Assembly (NCBI GenBank): GCA_017999075.1
Contig: JAGOBX010000117.1
Coordinates: 1-9,001, forward strand
DNA length: 9,001 nucleotides
DNA from: Candidatus Babelota bacterium
GTDB taxonomy: Bacteria > JAGOBX01
Direction of reading: 5' to 3'
The notes under the pieces were generated by a model that saw nothing but the letters and a program-made list of their open reading frames with translations, did not search any database and had not been told where the DNA came from. The position numbers and the translations under genes were made by a program. How positions within the stretch are numbered: the first letter of the stretch is position 1; each line of letters begins with the position of its first letter. This document shows positions 1 to 6,470 of the stretch, in pieces.

Positions 1-267
1 ATCAAGATTAACTTTGTTTCCAATTTCAATATAAAATGTACATACTCCTGTATCTTGACAAACCGGAATATTTTCAGATTTCGCTATACAATTATTTTTT
101 ATAAATAAGTCTATTATTTTTAAAACCCTTTTGTTATTTGTTGGTTTTGATTTAACTAATTTGAAAAAATCAGAATCAATTTGATAATTGGTAGTTTTGC
201 AGACTTCGGATATTTTTTTTACAATATAAGAATATTTAATTGTGGCGTTTTTTTCTATTCTGGTCAC
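1..267 (-). CDS. Class I fumarate hydratase / tartrate dehydratase alpha subunit, N-terminal part (runs off left edge)
   Basis: The 89 visible codons read open to the window edge. Residues 68-83 carry P-V-C-Q-D-T-G followed by F-Y-I-E-I-G, the signature near the N-terminus of the iron-sulfur fumarase/L-tartrate dehydratase alpha family (FumA N-terminal half, TtdA). In that family the Cys of CQDTG (residue 70 here) is a [4Fe-4S] ligand and the next Gln contacts substrate. The preceding 65 residues are a Lys-rich helical stretch of the usual length for this family. The enzyme interconverts fumarate and malate, or dehydrates a related hydroxy acid; the substrate cannot be told from this fragment. 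I chose a GTG start at 265-267 because it is the only conventional start after the in-frame stop and gives the expected N-terminal length. It lacks a clear ribosome binding site and begins 9 nt after the upstream stop codon, so translation is probably coupled. A beta-subunit gene would be expected further left. Confidence 0.85.
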   Translation of the reverse strand, partial: MTRIEKNATIKYSYIVKKISEVCKTTNYQIDSDFFKLVKSKPTNNKRVLKIIDLFIKNNCIAKSENIPVCQDTGVCTFYIEIGNKVNLD

Positions 268-276
268 AGCAGCATA

Positions 277-486
277 TTAAAATTTTCTAAGTTCATCCCG
301 CATTTTGGCAAATTGGTTTCGTTCATGCTCATTTTCTTTAATCTCATACTCAAGATATTCCAATTCTTTTTTAGAACGAATCATATAAAAAATATATAAC
401 ATTATAATTGCAACAAATAACATAAGTAATATTATTATCCAATATAATATATCAAGTTGATCTATTATTGATATCAACCCTTCCAA
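277..486 (-). CDS. Small single-helix membrane protein with C-terminal coiled coil, function unknown
   Basis: A 69-residue protein of no family I recognise. Residues 13-35 are one uninterrupted hydrophobic helix, followed by a basic R-S-K-K and then a highly charged Glu/Lys/Arg segment (about 38-67) that looks like a short coiled coil. This gives a bitopic inner-membrane protein with the charged tail probably in the cytoplasm. The start is TTG at 484-486, chosen because AGGAG lies 7 nt upstream and there is no better-placed ATG. A promoter sits about 45 nt further upstream. The gene is followed after 9 nt by the fumarase subunit, so the two are probably co-transcribed, but nothing in the protein suggests a catalytic link to fumarase. 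The clear RBS, the promoter and the sensible topology argue that it is real. Confidence 0.65.
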   Translation of the reverse strand: MEGLISIIDQLDILYWIIILLMLFVAIIMLYIFYMIRSKKELEYLEYEIKENEHERNQFAKMRDELRKF

Positions 487-528
487 TATTTTACTCCTGA
501 ATTTATATATTTTTTATATTGTTAAATG

Positions 529-557
529 ATTATACTACTAATTTAAATAAAAATCAA
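529..557 (-). promoter_or_regulatory. Predicted sigma-70-type promoter for the 277-486/fumarase unit
   Basis: On the minus strand, TTGATT (552-557) is separated by 17 bp from a perfect TATAAT (529-534). The predicted start is near position 522, giving a leader of about 35 nt before the TTG start codon. In such AT-rich DNA single hexamers are common by chance; the pairing, spacing and position support this one. Confidence 0.55.
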
Positions 558-588
558 TTACTAAAATCACATCTAAATTATACTTTTA

Positions 589-666
589 AATAAATATACG
601 GAATTTGATATCATTGCAATACTTTTAATAAAATTTAACCACAACGAACCAAATTCCGCATTTATT
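589..666. repeat. Large imperfect inverted repeat between the ferredoxin gene and the fumarase unit
   Basis: CGGAATTTG (599-607) is matched by its exact reverse complement at 650-658. After a small internal asymmetry, AATAAAT (589-595) is matched by ATTTATT (660-666). That gives about 16 paired positions around a 42-nt centre. Neither strand shows a T-run directly after the stem, so it is not a standard intrinsic terminator. It could be an RNA-stabilising 3' element for the operon ending at the ferredoxin, a protein-binding site, or one copy of a dispersed short repeat. Confidence 0.6.
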
Positions 667-686
667 CAATTTCTTTTATTTGAATA

Positions 687-702
687 AAAACCTAAAGGTT
701 TT
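687..702 (-). terminator. Short hairpin after the ferredoxin gene, possible weak terminator
   Basis: AAAACC and GGTTTT form a 6-bp stem around a 4-nt loop, 5 nt after the ferredoxin stop codon. On the minus strand only a short T-run follows. The structure is nearly symmetric, and the plus strand actually has the better T-rich tail, although no plus-strand gene is seen to its left. It may end the rpsB-tsf-pyrH-frr-ferredoxin transcript, alone or together with the larger inverted repeat just beyond. Confidence 0.4.
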
Positions 703-706
703 ATTT

Positions 707-874
707 TTATGCTTTTGATATTGCATTTACTGGGCATACTTCTTCGCAAGCTCCGCAGTCTGTGCATACTTCAGGATCTATTTTATAAATATCTCCTTCT
801 TTAATTGCATCAACAGGACATTCTGATGCGCATGACCCGCATGCTATGCATTCTTCTGAAATTACTCTTGCCAT
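707..874 (-). CDS. 2[4Fe-4S] ferredoxin (clostridial type)
   Basis: A 55-residue protein that is almost entirely two classic iron-sulfur cluster motifs: Cys9-x2-Cys12-x2-Cys15-x3-Cys19-Pro and Cys37-x2-Cys40-x2-Cys43-x3-Cys47-Pro. In this fold each cluster takes three cysteines from one motif and the fourth from the other. It is a soluble one-electron carrier for enzymes such as pyruvate:ferredoxin oxidoreductase or hydrogenases; the partner is not shown here. The length matches the family (about 55 residues). The start is ATG at 872-874, with GGAGGT 8 nt upstream. It begins 25 nt after the frr stop codon with no promoter between them, so it is probably the last gene of the ribosomal-protein operon. 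Confidence 0.96.
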   Translation of the reverse strand: MARVISEECIACGSCASECPVDAIKEGDIYKIDPEVCTDCGACEEVCPVNAISKA

Positions 875-899
875 TTTACTTTACCTCCAATTTTGTTTT

Positions 900-1457
900 T
901 TAAACTTCAAGAATATCTTTTTCTTTTTTTGAGTAAATATCATCAATTTCTTTTATGTTTTCGTCAGTAATATCTTGAACTATTTTCAAACTTTTTCTAT
1001 AATCATCTTCTGTAATTTTACTTGATTTTTGAAATTCCTGCAATTTATTGTTTATATCCCTCCTGACATTTCTGACAGCAACCTTGCAATCTTCACATTT
1101 ATTTTTTGCAAGTTTAACTATTTTTTTTCTGGTTTCTTCTGTCATTTGAGGAACATTAAGTCTTATTACATTTTTATCAGGCTGTGGAGTTATTCCTATA
1201 TCAGATGCAAGAATTGATTTGCATATCGAATCTATCATATTCGCATCCCATGGTTTAACTAATATCATGCGTGGTTCAGGAATACTGATATTAGCTACCT
1301 GAGTAACGGGAGTTTTAGAACCATAATAATCTACAATTATTGATTCAAGCATTGCAGCATTGGCTCGGCCTGTACGCAATTGTGATAAATCTTTCTTTAA
1401 TACCGTAATCGTTTTAGACATACGGTTCTTACAATCTGAATATATTTCCTGAAGCAT
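900..1457 (-). CDS. frr: Ribosome recycling factor
   Basis: This protein, with EF-G, splits post-termination ribosomes so the subunits can be reused. The 185-residue length is the family norm. Visible hallmarks are R-T-G-R-A at 28-32 in the first long helix, the domain II segment ending in I-P-E-P-R (59-63), D-I-G-I-T-P at 86-91, and V-R-N-V-R-R-D (128-134), whose Arg132 lines up with the functionally important arginine of the E. coli protein. Start ATG with AGGAG 7 nt upstream. It follows pyrH after 49 nt, the ancestral rpsB-tsf-pyrH-frr order, and precedes the ferredoxin gene. No oddities. Confidence 0.98.
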   Translation of the reverse strand: MLQEIYSDCKNRMSKTITVLKKDLSQLRTGRANAAMLESIIVDYYGSKTPVTQVANISIPEPRMILVKPWDANMIDSICKSILASDIGITPQPDKNVIRLNVPQMTEETRKKIVKLAKNKCEDCKVAVRNVRRDINNKLQEFQKSSKITEDDYRKSLKIVQDITDENIKEIDDIYSKKEKDILEV

Positions 1458-1506
1458 TTTCCGGCTCCTTTTCTTCTTTATACTATACTTGCTTATAAAA
1501 AAAAAT

Positions 1507-2229
1507 TTATAAAATTACTGTGCTCCCCACTTTTTTGCCGATTACAGCATTCTTGATGTTTCCTTTTTTATTCATATCTATAACAAGTATCGGCAGTTTA
1601 TTGTCCATACTTAAAGAAACTGCTGTTAAATCCATTACTTGAAGTTTCCTTTTTAAAACTTCTGAATAAGTTATTTCATTAAATTTAACTGCATCCTTGT
1701 ATTTTACTGGATCTTTGTCATAAATACCATCCACTTTAGTAGCTTTTACCATAACTCCCGCTCCTATTTCAAGAGCACGAAGCGCTGCCGTGGTATCTGT
1801 CGTAAAATAAGGATGGCCTGTTCCTCCGCCGAGTATCGCAACTTTTCCCGATTTTAAGGATTCTTTGACTTTTTTGGCTGACATTCGTTCTGCAATTTCA
1901 TCCATATTCATTGATGAATATACTTCCGCAGGACAATTATTACGAAGTAAACATTCACATAATGCTACTGAGTTTATCATTGTTGCAAGTATTCCCATAT
2001 GATCCGCAAGATTTCTATCCATTCCTTTTGAACTGCCGGCTAATCCTCTGAATATATTTCCTCCACCTATAACTACTGCAACTTGAACTCCTAAAAATAC
2101 AAGTTCTTTTATTTCTGCAGCAACATATTCCATCACTTCCGGAGATATACCATAATCCTGATCCCCTTGAAGAGCTTCACCGCTTAATTTAAGCAATATA
2201 CGGTTATATTTTAATTTGATTTTTTTCAC
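1507..2229 (-). CDS. pyrH: Uridylate kinase (UMP kinase)
   Basis: It phosphorylates UMP to UDP with ATP, the committed step from UMP to UTP and CTP; the bacterial enzyme is a hexamer of the amino-acid-kinase fold. The 240 residues match the family. Motifs in order: L-K-L-S-G-E-A-L (13-20), the phosphate loop V-I-G-G-G-N-I-F-R-G (53-62), D-H-M-G-I-L-A-T (76-83), the UMP-binding G-G-G-T-G-H-P-Y-F-T-T (134-144), and K-A-T-K-V-D-G-I-Y-D-K-D-P (162-174). The start is GTG at 2227-2229, preceded by AGGAGGG at good spacing, which fixes it. It lies 56 nt after tsf and 49 nt before frr, with no promoter evident in either gap. Confidence 0.98.
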   Translation of the reverse strand: MKKIKLKYNRILLKLSGEALQGDQDYGISPEVMEYVAAEIKELVFLGVQVAVVIGGGNIFRGLAGSSKGMDRNLADHMGILATMINSVALCECLLRNNCPAEVYSSMNMDEIAERMSAKKVKESLKSGKVAILGGGTGHPYFTTDTTAALRALEIGAGVMVKATKVDGIYDKDPVKYKDAVKFNEITYSEVLKRKLQVMDLTAVSLSMDNKLPILVIDMNKKGNIKNAVIGKKVGSTVIL

Positions 2230-2285
2230 AGATTCCCTCCTTTTAAAACTTATAAGGCTATATTGGTTATTAAAAATTTCAAATT

Positions 2286-3215
2286 TTATTTTGCCTGATT
2301 TAACTGGGCTTCTACTTCTGCGGCAAAATCAACTTTTTTCTTTTCAATGCCTTCTCCAACTTTATACCTTACAAAACCTGTTACTGTAATTTTTACTCCA
2401 GCAGATTTTTCAACTCCGGCAATAACATTCTTAACTTTTAAAGTTGTATCTTTAATAAATAACTGATCTACCAGACATACCAGTTCATAATATTTAACCA
2501 GTTTCCCTTCTACTATTTTAGCAATTATATTTTCTGGTTTTCCTTCGTTCTTCATCTGCTGTGCATATATCTCACGCTCATTATTCAGTTCTTCTTTTGT
2601 CACTTCAGAAGATGTTACATACTTTGGTTCAGCAGCAGCTATCTGCATACTCAAATCTTTTATAAGTTCCTGAATTTCAGGAGCATTTTTCTTAGACGCA
2701 TCGCTAACTTTTAATTTAACTATAACGCCTATTTTTCCATTGCCATGGATATATTTTGTAATACATTCATCAGGTTCAGCATTAATTATGTCAAATCTTC
2801 TTATTTTAATATTTTCTCCAATTTTTGCAATAAAATTTGACAGTTCTTCATTTACAGTAGAATTCCCGAATTTCTGAGTTTTTAAAACTTCAAGATCAGC
2901 TGGTTTATTTTCAAAAATATGTTCAGTAATCTTTTCTGCAAATTCAAGAAAACCATCGTTTCGGGAAACAAAATCCGTTTCCGAATTAATTTCAGCAATT
3001 ACCGCAAGTTTATCAGTTAATTTTACTTTAACTATCCCTTCAGCAGCTGTTTTTGAAAGCCTGTTTGCCGCTGCTGCAAGACCTTTTTCACGAAGAACTT
3101 TAACTGCTGCATCCATATTACCATCCGCTTCAGTTAAAGCTTTTTTACAATCAAGCATTCCTGCGCCTGTTTTTTCTCTAAGTTCCTGAACCATTTTAGC
3201 TGTAATTGCAGCCAT
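2286..3215 (-). CDS. tsf: Translation elongation factor Ts
   Basis: It is the nucleotide exchange factor that releases GDP from EF-Tu. The N-terminal UBA-like domain has the classic E-K-T-G-A-G-M-L-D-C-K-K-A-L (14-27). The exchange loop T-D-F-V-S-R-N (80-86) supplies the Asp-Phe pair (81-82) that disturbs the Mg2+ site of EF-Tu. The dimerisation/core region follows, including E-P-K-Y-V and the C-terminal V-x-G-F-V-R-Y-K-V-G-E-G-I-E. Length 309 residues, within the usual range. The gap from rpsB is 94 nt. The ribosome binding site is not clean: GGAG is only 2 nt from the ATG and GAGG is about 13 nt away. The start itself is supported by the M-A-x-I-T-A-K-M-V beginning typical of the family. 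Confidence 0.98.
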   Translation of the reverse strand: MAAITAKMVQELREKTGAGMLDCKKALTEADGNMDAAVKVLREKGLAAAANRLSKTAAEGIVKVKLTDKLAVIAEINSETDFVSRNDGFLEFAEKITEHIFENKPADLEVLKTQKFGNSTVNEELSNFIAKIGENIKIRRFDIINAEPDECITKYIHGNGKIGVIVKLKVSDASKKNAPEIQELIKDLSMQIAAAEPKYVTSSEVTKEELNNEREIYAQQMKNEGKPENIIAKIVEGKLVKYYELVCLVDQLFIKDTTLKVKNVIAGVEKSAGVKITVTGFVRYKVGEGIEKKKVDFAAEVEAQLNQAK

Positions 3216-3309
3216 AACTCCACACCATCCTCACCTTAATAATTATTTTTTTTGACGCATATATTTTTTATCTTATGTGCCAAAAATATCTTAGTTTTTT
3301 TGATAAAAA

Positions 3310-4185
3310 TTAAAAACCTTTCTTTTTCGAAGGAATTTTATTGAATGCGACAGAAGATTCATCCTCAACAATTCCAACTTCATCTATTATAGTTTCTTCT
3401 TCCATTGTTTCAATTTCTCCCTCTTCTGCTTCATCATTTGCAGCTTCGGCAGCGGATTCTGTATCCTGTTCTTTTAATTTTTCTTCCATTTTCTTTTCCC
3501 ACTGGCTTCTGCCGTCTATTACAGCTGCAGCTATCGTAGAACAGAATAATTGTATCGCTCTTATTGCATCATCATTTCCTGGAATGCCGTAATCAACTAT
3601 ATCCGGATCTGCATTAGTGTCAAGTACAGCTACTACAGGTATATTCATTTTTCTGGCTTCAAATATTCCTATCTCGTCTTTTTTTACATCTATAACAAAA
3701 ATAGCATCAGGTAATTTTTTTAATTGTTTGATTCCGCCTAATAACTTTTCCTTTTTATCCCGTTCTTTTATTAAAGTATTTCTTTCCTTCGTCGGAAGCT
3801 TTTTTATCAGACCTGATTCGATCATTTGATTAATCTTATATAATCTGTCTATACTTCTTGATACAGTTGAAAAATTTGTAAGAGTGCCTCCAAGCCATCT
3901 CTGGTTTATATAAGGCATCCCGCAGCGTTCAGCTTCCTGTTTAATAGTTTCCTGAGCCTGTTTTTTGGTCCCCAAAAATAAAATAGTTCCGCCTTCTGCG
4001 CAAAGATTGGTAACATATTCTATTGCTCTCTGAAAATATCTTATAGTCAATTGCAAATCAAGAATATGTATGTTTTTCCGTTTTGTAAATATAAACGGCT
4101 TCATCTTCGGATTCCATCTTTTAGACTGATGTCCGAAATGAACTCCCGCTTCAAGCAATTGCTTCATCTGTACTTGTACTACCAC
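3310..4185 (-). CDS. rpsB: 30S ribosomal protein S2 with acidic C-terminal extension
   Basis: A structural protein of the small subunit. The signatures [11 protein letters not shown] near residue 10, [21 protein letters not shown] and [11 protein letters not shown] are all present, followed by V-L-D-T-N-A-D-P and the [11 protein letters not shown] core. The conserved fold ends near residue 230. About 60 more residues follow, with a Glu/Asp-dense stretch (roughly 240-277) and a basic K-K-K-G-F end, making 291 residues against about 240 in E. coli. The start is GTG at 4183-4185 with AGGAGG 8 nt upstream. The gene heads the operon and has its own promoter inside the end of the preceding gene, plus a structured leader. 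Confidence 0.98.
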   Translation of the reverse strand: MVVQVQMKQLLEAGVHFGHQSKRWNPKMKPFIFTKRKNIHILDLQLTIRYFQRAIEYVTNLCAEGGTILFLGTKKQAQETIKQEAERCGMPYINQRWLGGTLTNFSTVSRSIDRLYKINQMIESGLIKKLPTKERNTLIKERDKKEKLLGGIKQLKKLPDAIFVIDVKKDEIGIFEARKMNIPVVAVLDTNADPDIVDYGIPGNDDAIRAIQLFCSTIAAAVIDGRSQWEKKMEEKLKEQDTESAAEAANDEAEEGEIETMEEETIIDEVGIVEDESSVAFNKIPSKKKGF

Positions 4186-4283
4186 TTTAATTTCCTCCTA
4201 AAAATGTTTTTACCTCCATCTTAATCATTTTTTTATAAGCAGTGATTTAAAACAAATCAAAGAACCTTATAAAAATCATAAGA

Positions 4284-4323
4284 TGTGCGTATTGATTGCG
4301 CTGATAAAAATTTTATCGCACAA
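4284..4323 (-). promoter_or_regulatory. Structured leader at the 5' end of the rpsB mRNA
   Basis: On the minus strand TTGTGC (4318-4323) plus GATAA pairs with TTATC, a bulged A, and GCGCAA (4296-4301), giving about 11 bp including one G-U pair; up to 13 pairs can be drawn if the loop is made minimal. The same 5' arm, TGTGCG (4317-4322), can instead pair 6 bp with CGCACA (4284-4289). The hairpin lies within a few nucleotides of the predicted transcription start and about 110 nt before the rpsB GTG. It is not followed by a T-run, so it is not a simple terminator. Known leaders of ribosomal-protein operons bind their product; that this one binds S2 is inference. Confidence 0.5.
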
Positions 4324-4329
4324 TTATAT

Positions 4330-4923
4330 TTATATTTTATTTGAATTATTTTTTTTGTCAAGCTTTTTATATTTATTTTTTATTAAATCACGCAGAATTA
4401 TCGCTTTTTCATATTGTTCAGAATTTACCGCAATTTCAAGTTCATCCTGAATCTTTTTTATTTCATCATAAATCTCATTTTCTATTTCTTTTTTAACAGG
4501 CCGTTTTCCTATATGCCTGGAAGAATTATGTATTTGTTTTAACAAAACAGTCAGTTCTTCTTTAAAAAATTTATAGCAATCAGAACATCCTAACTTTCCT
4601 CTTTTTCTAAATTCAATATAAGTCAATCCGCAAGTATCGCATTTCAAAAATTCATTTTTAAATATATTGGATGAATTAAGTTTATTTTTTTTCATTCCGT
4701 TAGATTGGACTGAAGGCGGAACCGAATCCTGAGTATTATTATTTGTTAACGATTGATCAAACTTTTCAAATTTCTGCATTTCTCCCAATAAATCCTGCGT
4801 AGGGTCATAAAAATTTTTTTTCTTTGCGCATTCATGGCATAAATGGATTTCATTAAAAACATTATTTATACTCTCTTTGTAATGAAAACTCGCTTCATTT
4901 TTTTTACAATCATCGCAAAGCAT
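4330..4923 (-). CDS. McsA-like protein: two zinc-ribbon-type Cys pairs plus C-terminal UVR motif
   Basis: A 197-residue protein with the layout of McsA. Cys3-x2-Cys6 pairs with Cys29-x2-Cys32. A low-complexity Asn/Gln/Ser linker (about 55-90) follows. Cys95-x2-Cys98 pairs with Cys113-x2-Cys116 in the C-D-T-C-G-L-T-Y ... G-K-L-G-C-S-D-C-Y context typical of the family, and a UVR (UvrB/UvrC-like) helical motif ends the protein (about 155-190, E-x-Y-E-K-A-I-x-L-R-D). In Firmicutes McsA activates the protein-arginine kinase McsB and works with CtsR and ClpC in heat-shock control and proteolysis. None of those partners is adjacent here, so a stand-alone role in metal or heat stress is possible. 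The ATG overlaps the upstream stop by one base (TGATG), indicating translational coupling, and an AGGAAA sequence precedes it. Confidence 0.88.
   Translation of the reverse strand: MLCDDCKKNEASFHYKESINNVFNEIHLCHECAKKKNFYDPTQDLLGEMQKFEKFDQSLTNNNTQDSVPPSVQSNGMKKNKLNSSNIFKNEFLKCDTCGLTYIEFRKRGKLGCSDCYKFFKEELTVLLKQIHNSSRHIGKRPVKKEIENEIYDEIKKIQDELEIAVNSEQYEKAIILRDLIKNKYKKLDKKNNSNKI
4334..4361 (-). promoter_or_regulatory. Predicted strong promoter for the rpsB-tsf-pyrH-frr operon
   Basis: TTGACA (4356-4361) and TAAAAT (4334-4339) are spaced by exactly 16 bp, with the predicted start near 4327. The element sits inside the last codons of the McsA-like gene, so the -35 box is also coding sequence. The same two hexamers at the same spacing precede nadA and the lipoprotein gene, which greatly raises confidence. 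Confidence 0.75.
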
Positions 4924-5183
4924 CAGTTTATTTCCTTTCCTTTATTTTTTTCCTTATTGCCGCTAATTAAATCATTACCATTCAAAATATAATAAAAAAC
5001 TGCGCTGAATAACAAAATACCTATCCCGAAAAAAAATAAAGTTTGAAAAAATGAAGAAAATACTTTATCCCCGCCTGTTATTTCTTCAAACATATCTAAA
5101 GGATTTCCATACCTATATAAATATACAATTATAAAAAACAGCGATATCCCGATTATTGAATTTATATAATTACTTTTTTTCAT
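4923..5183 (-). CDS. Small two-helix membrane protein, function unknown
   Basis: The 86 residues hold two hydrophobic helices (about 8-24 and 44-67) joined by a short polar loop that contains an acidic stretch and a Gly-Gly, and end in a Lys/Glu/Asn-rich tail. I recognise no family. The N-terminal M-K-K and the Lys-rich tail suggest both ends are cytoplasmic, with the loop outside. Its stop codon overlaps the start of the McsA-like gene by one base, and it begins 62 nt after the TPR gene, so it is the middle of a three-gene unit. The ribosome binding site (GGTGA close to the ATG) is weak. The tight coupling to a clearly real gene is the best evidence that it is expressed. Confidence 0.7.
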   Translation of the reverse strand: MKKSNYINSIIGISLFFIIVYLYRYGNPLDMFEEITGGDKVFSSFFQTLFFFGIGILLFSAVFYYILNGNDLISGNKEKNKGKEIN

Positions 5184-5245
5184 TTCACCAATTCAAACAC
5201 AGTTCATACTTAAAAAAATATATTTTTTTAATGATATTTACAAAA

Positions 5246-6379
5246 TTAAAATCTGGGATCATATATAACTTCAGGCGATTTATTGTCAATCTCTTTCATT
5301 CTTATATCAGCCATAAGGCTAATAGAAGATTTTTTCTCAGGATCTTTATCCATAACATACTTAAATTGTTCCCTGGCTTTATCCTTCATTTTTTTTCTTA
5401 AATAAGCAATTCCTAAATTATACCTGTTCTGCATATCGTCTTTATTTACTTCCACAGCTTTTAAAAATTTGTTGAATATTTCATCAGCAAGCTTTGAATC
5501 AGGCGCTATCTTAAAAATCATGCAATACCGCTCGCCTGCAAGTTCAGGCTCTTTCATTAGTTCATATATATGGCCTAAATGATTATATGCTTCTATATTT
5601 CTGTTGTCGATGCTTATAGCATTCTGAAATAATTCCAGCGAAGCATCAAATGCAGCGCCTCTATTCCATAATCCTCTCAATCGCATCGTTTGATTTTCAA
5701 ATTCAAAATAATATGTTTTAATCTCTATAATGTTTTTTTGCATTTTACTTTTATACTTCTTGGCATTTTGCGATTTTATTATTTTTTCGTTTATTCTGAT
5801 AATATTTTCGATCTTCTCTGACAGTTCTGTTCCTGCTCGTTCATATCTGTTTATAAACGAATCGAGATTTAATCCTTTAAAATATTTTCCGCGTTCAGTA
5901 ATAACCTTCACAACTTCAGGAATTAATAATTTAGTGTCTTTCAGCATAACCACCAAACTGTCAGGAATATAATCCATTTTGATAATTTCAAATATGTTTG
6001 CCAAATCTCTTCCTATGTTTGCACTTAACTGATTTATTTTCTGATATCCTTCTGTTTCCTGATAAATAACCAGAGCTCCTGTGTCTTCTTTATCAAGATA
6101 TTCTGCTATTTTTAAAAACGCTTCCCCATCCACTATTTTTTTGTCTGCATAATATTTTACTGTTTTTTCGTAACCGTAATACAGCAACGAAAAAATACCA
6201 AACAAAATAGCTGCTATAATCAAATGAGTTTTTAAAGATAAATGCAGTGGGTGATAATTTTTTATTGATTCAATTTCTTCCGCCGTGTATTCAACAGTAT
6301 TATCAGATTTTACTCGTTCGTCACTCTGATTCCCATTAATATCAGTTGAAGATTGCATAATTTTTCTTTTTTTTGCCAT
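5246..6379 (-). CDS. Membrane-anchored TPR-repeat protein, function unknown
   Basis: A 377-residue protein. A polar N-terminal segment of about 50 residues is followed by one membrane helix (52-70, beginning T-H-L-I-I-A-A-I-L-F). A long, mostly helical, charged region (about 75-235) comes next. The C-terminus has tetratricopeptide-type helical pairs at about 243-292 (A-S-L-E-L-F-Q-N-A-I, then I-E-A-Y-N-H-L-G) and 309-350 (N-R-Y-N-L-G-I-A-Y-L-R-K-K, then A-R-E-Q-F). TPRs are protein-binding scaffolds. The basic N-terminus (M-A-K-K-R-K) suggests it is cytoplasmic with the TPRs outside the membrane, but this is inference. The start is ATG with GGAGAA at good spacing. It is first in a unit with the two-helix protein and the McsA-like protein, and has its own predicted promoter overlapping the nadA stop. 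Confidence 0.85.
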   Translation of the reverse strand: MAKKRKIMQSSTDINGNQSDERVKSDNTVEYTAEEIESIKNYHPLHLSLKTHLIIAAILFGIFSLLYYGYEKTVKYYADKKIVDGEAFLKIAEYLDKEDTGALVIYQETEGYQKINQLSANIGRDLANIFEIIKMDYIPDSLVVMLKDTKLLIPEVVKVITERGKYFKGLNLDSFINRYERAGTELSEKIENIIRINEKIIKSQNAKKYKSKMQKNIIEIKTYYFEFENQTMRLRGLWNRGAAFDASLELFQNAISIDNRNIEAYNHLGHIYELMKEPELAGERYCMIFKIAPDSKLADEIFNKFLKAVEVNKDDMQNRYNLGIAYLRKKMKDKAREQFKYVMDKDPEKKSSISLMADIRMKEIDNKSPEVIYDPRF

Positions 6380-6442
6380 ATTTTTTTCTCCAATTCATTT
6401 TTTTTACATAAATATAAATATTCTTTAATCCCAAATTAACGT

Positions 6443-6470
6443 ATCATATAATAACAGAAATAAAAATCAA
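6443..6470 (-). promoter_or_regulatory. Predicted promoter for the TPR / two-helix / McsA-like unit
   Basis: TTGATT (6465-6470) and TATGAT (6443-6448) are 16 bp apart on the minus strand, the same spacing as the other strong promoters here. The -35 box overlaps the nadA stop codon. The predicted start near 6436 gives a leader of about 57 nt. No terminator was seen after nadA, so read-through from nadA is also likely. Confidence 0.55.

Noticed and set aside
3216-3309. Possible promoter between rpsB and tsf (TTGGCA on the minus strand)
   Set aside because: The sequence at the right distance (TATGCG or ATGCGT) is a poor -10, and co-transcription of rpsB and tsf is the usual state.
3341-3829. 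Ser-rich plus-strand frames opposite rpsB
   Set aside because: Antisense shadows of the acidic tail and core of S2; no RBS or plausible protein.
4187-4228. A 13-codon open frame just before rpsB that could be a leader peptide (ATG at 4226-4228, stop one base before the GTG)
   Set aside because: It has no ribosome binding site, and its own codons contain the rpsB Shine-Dalgarno sequence. In AT-rich DNA with few stops this is expected by chance.
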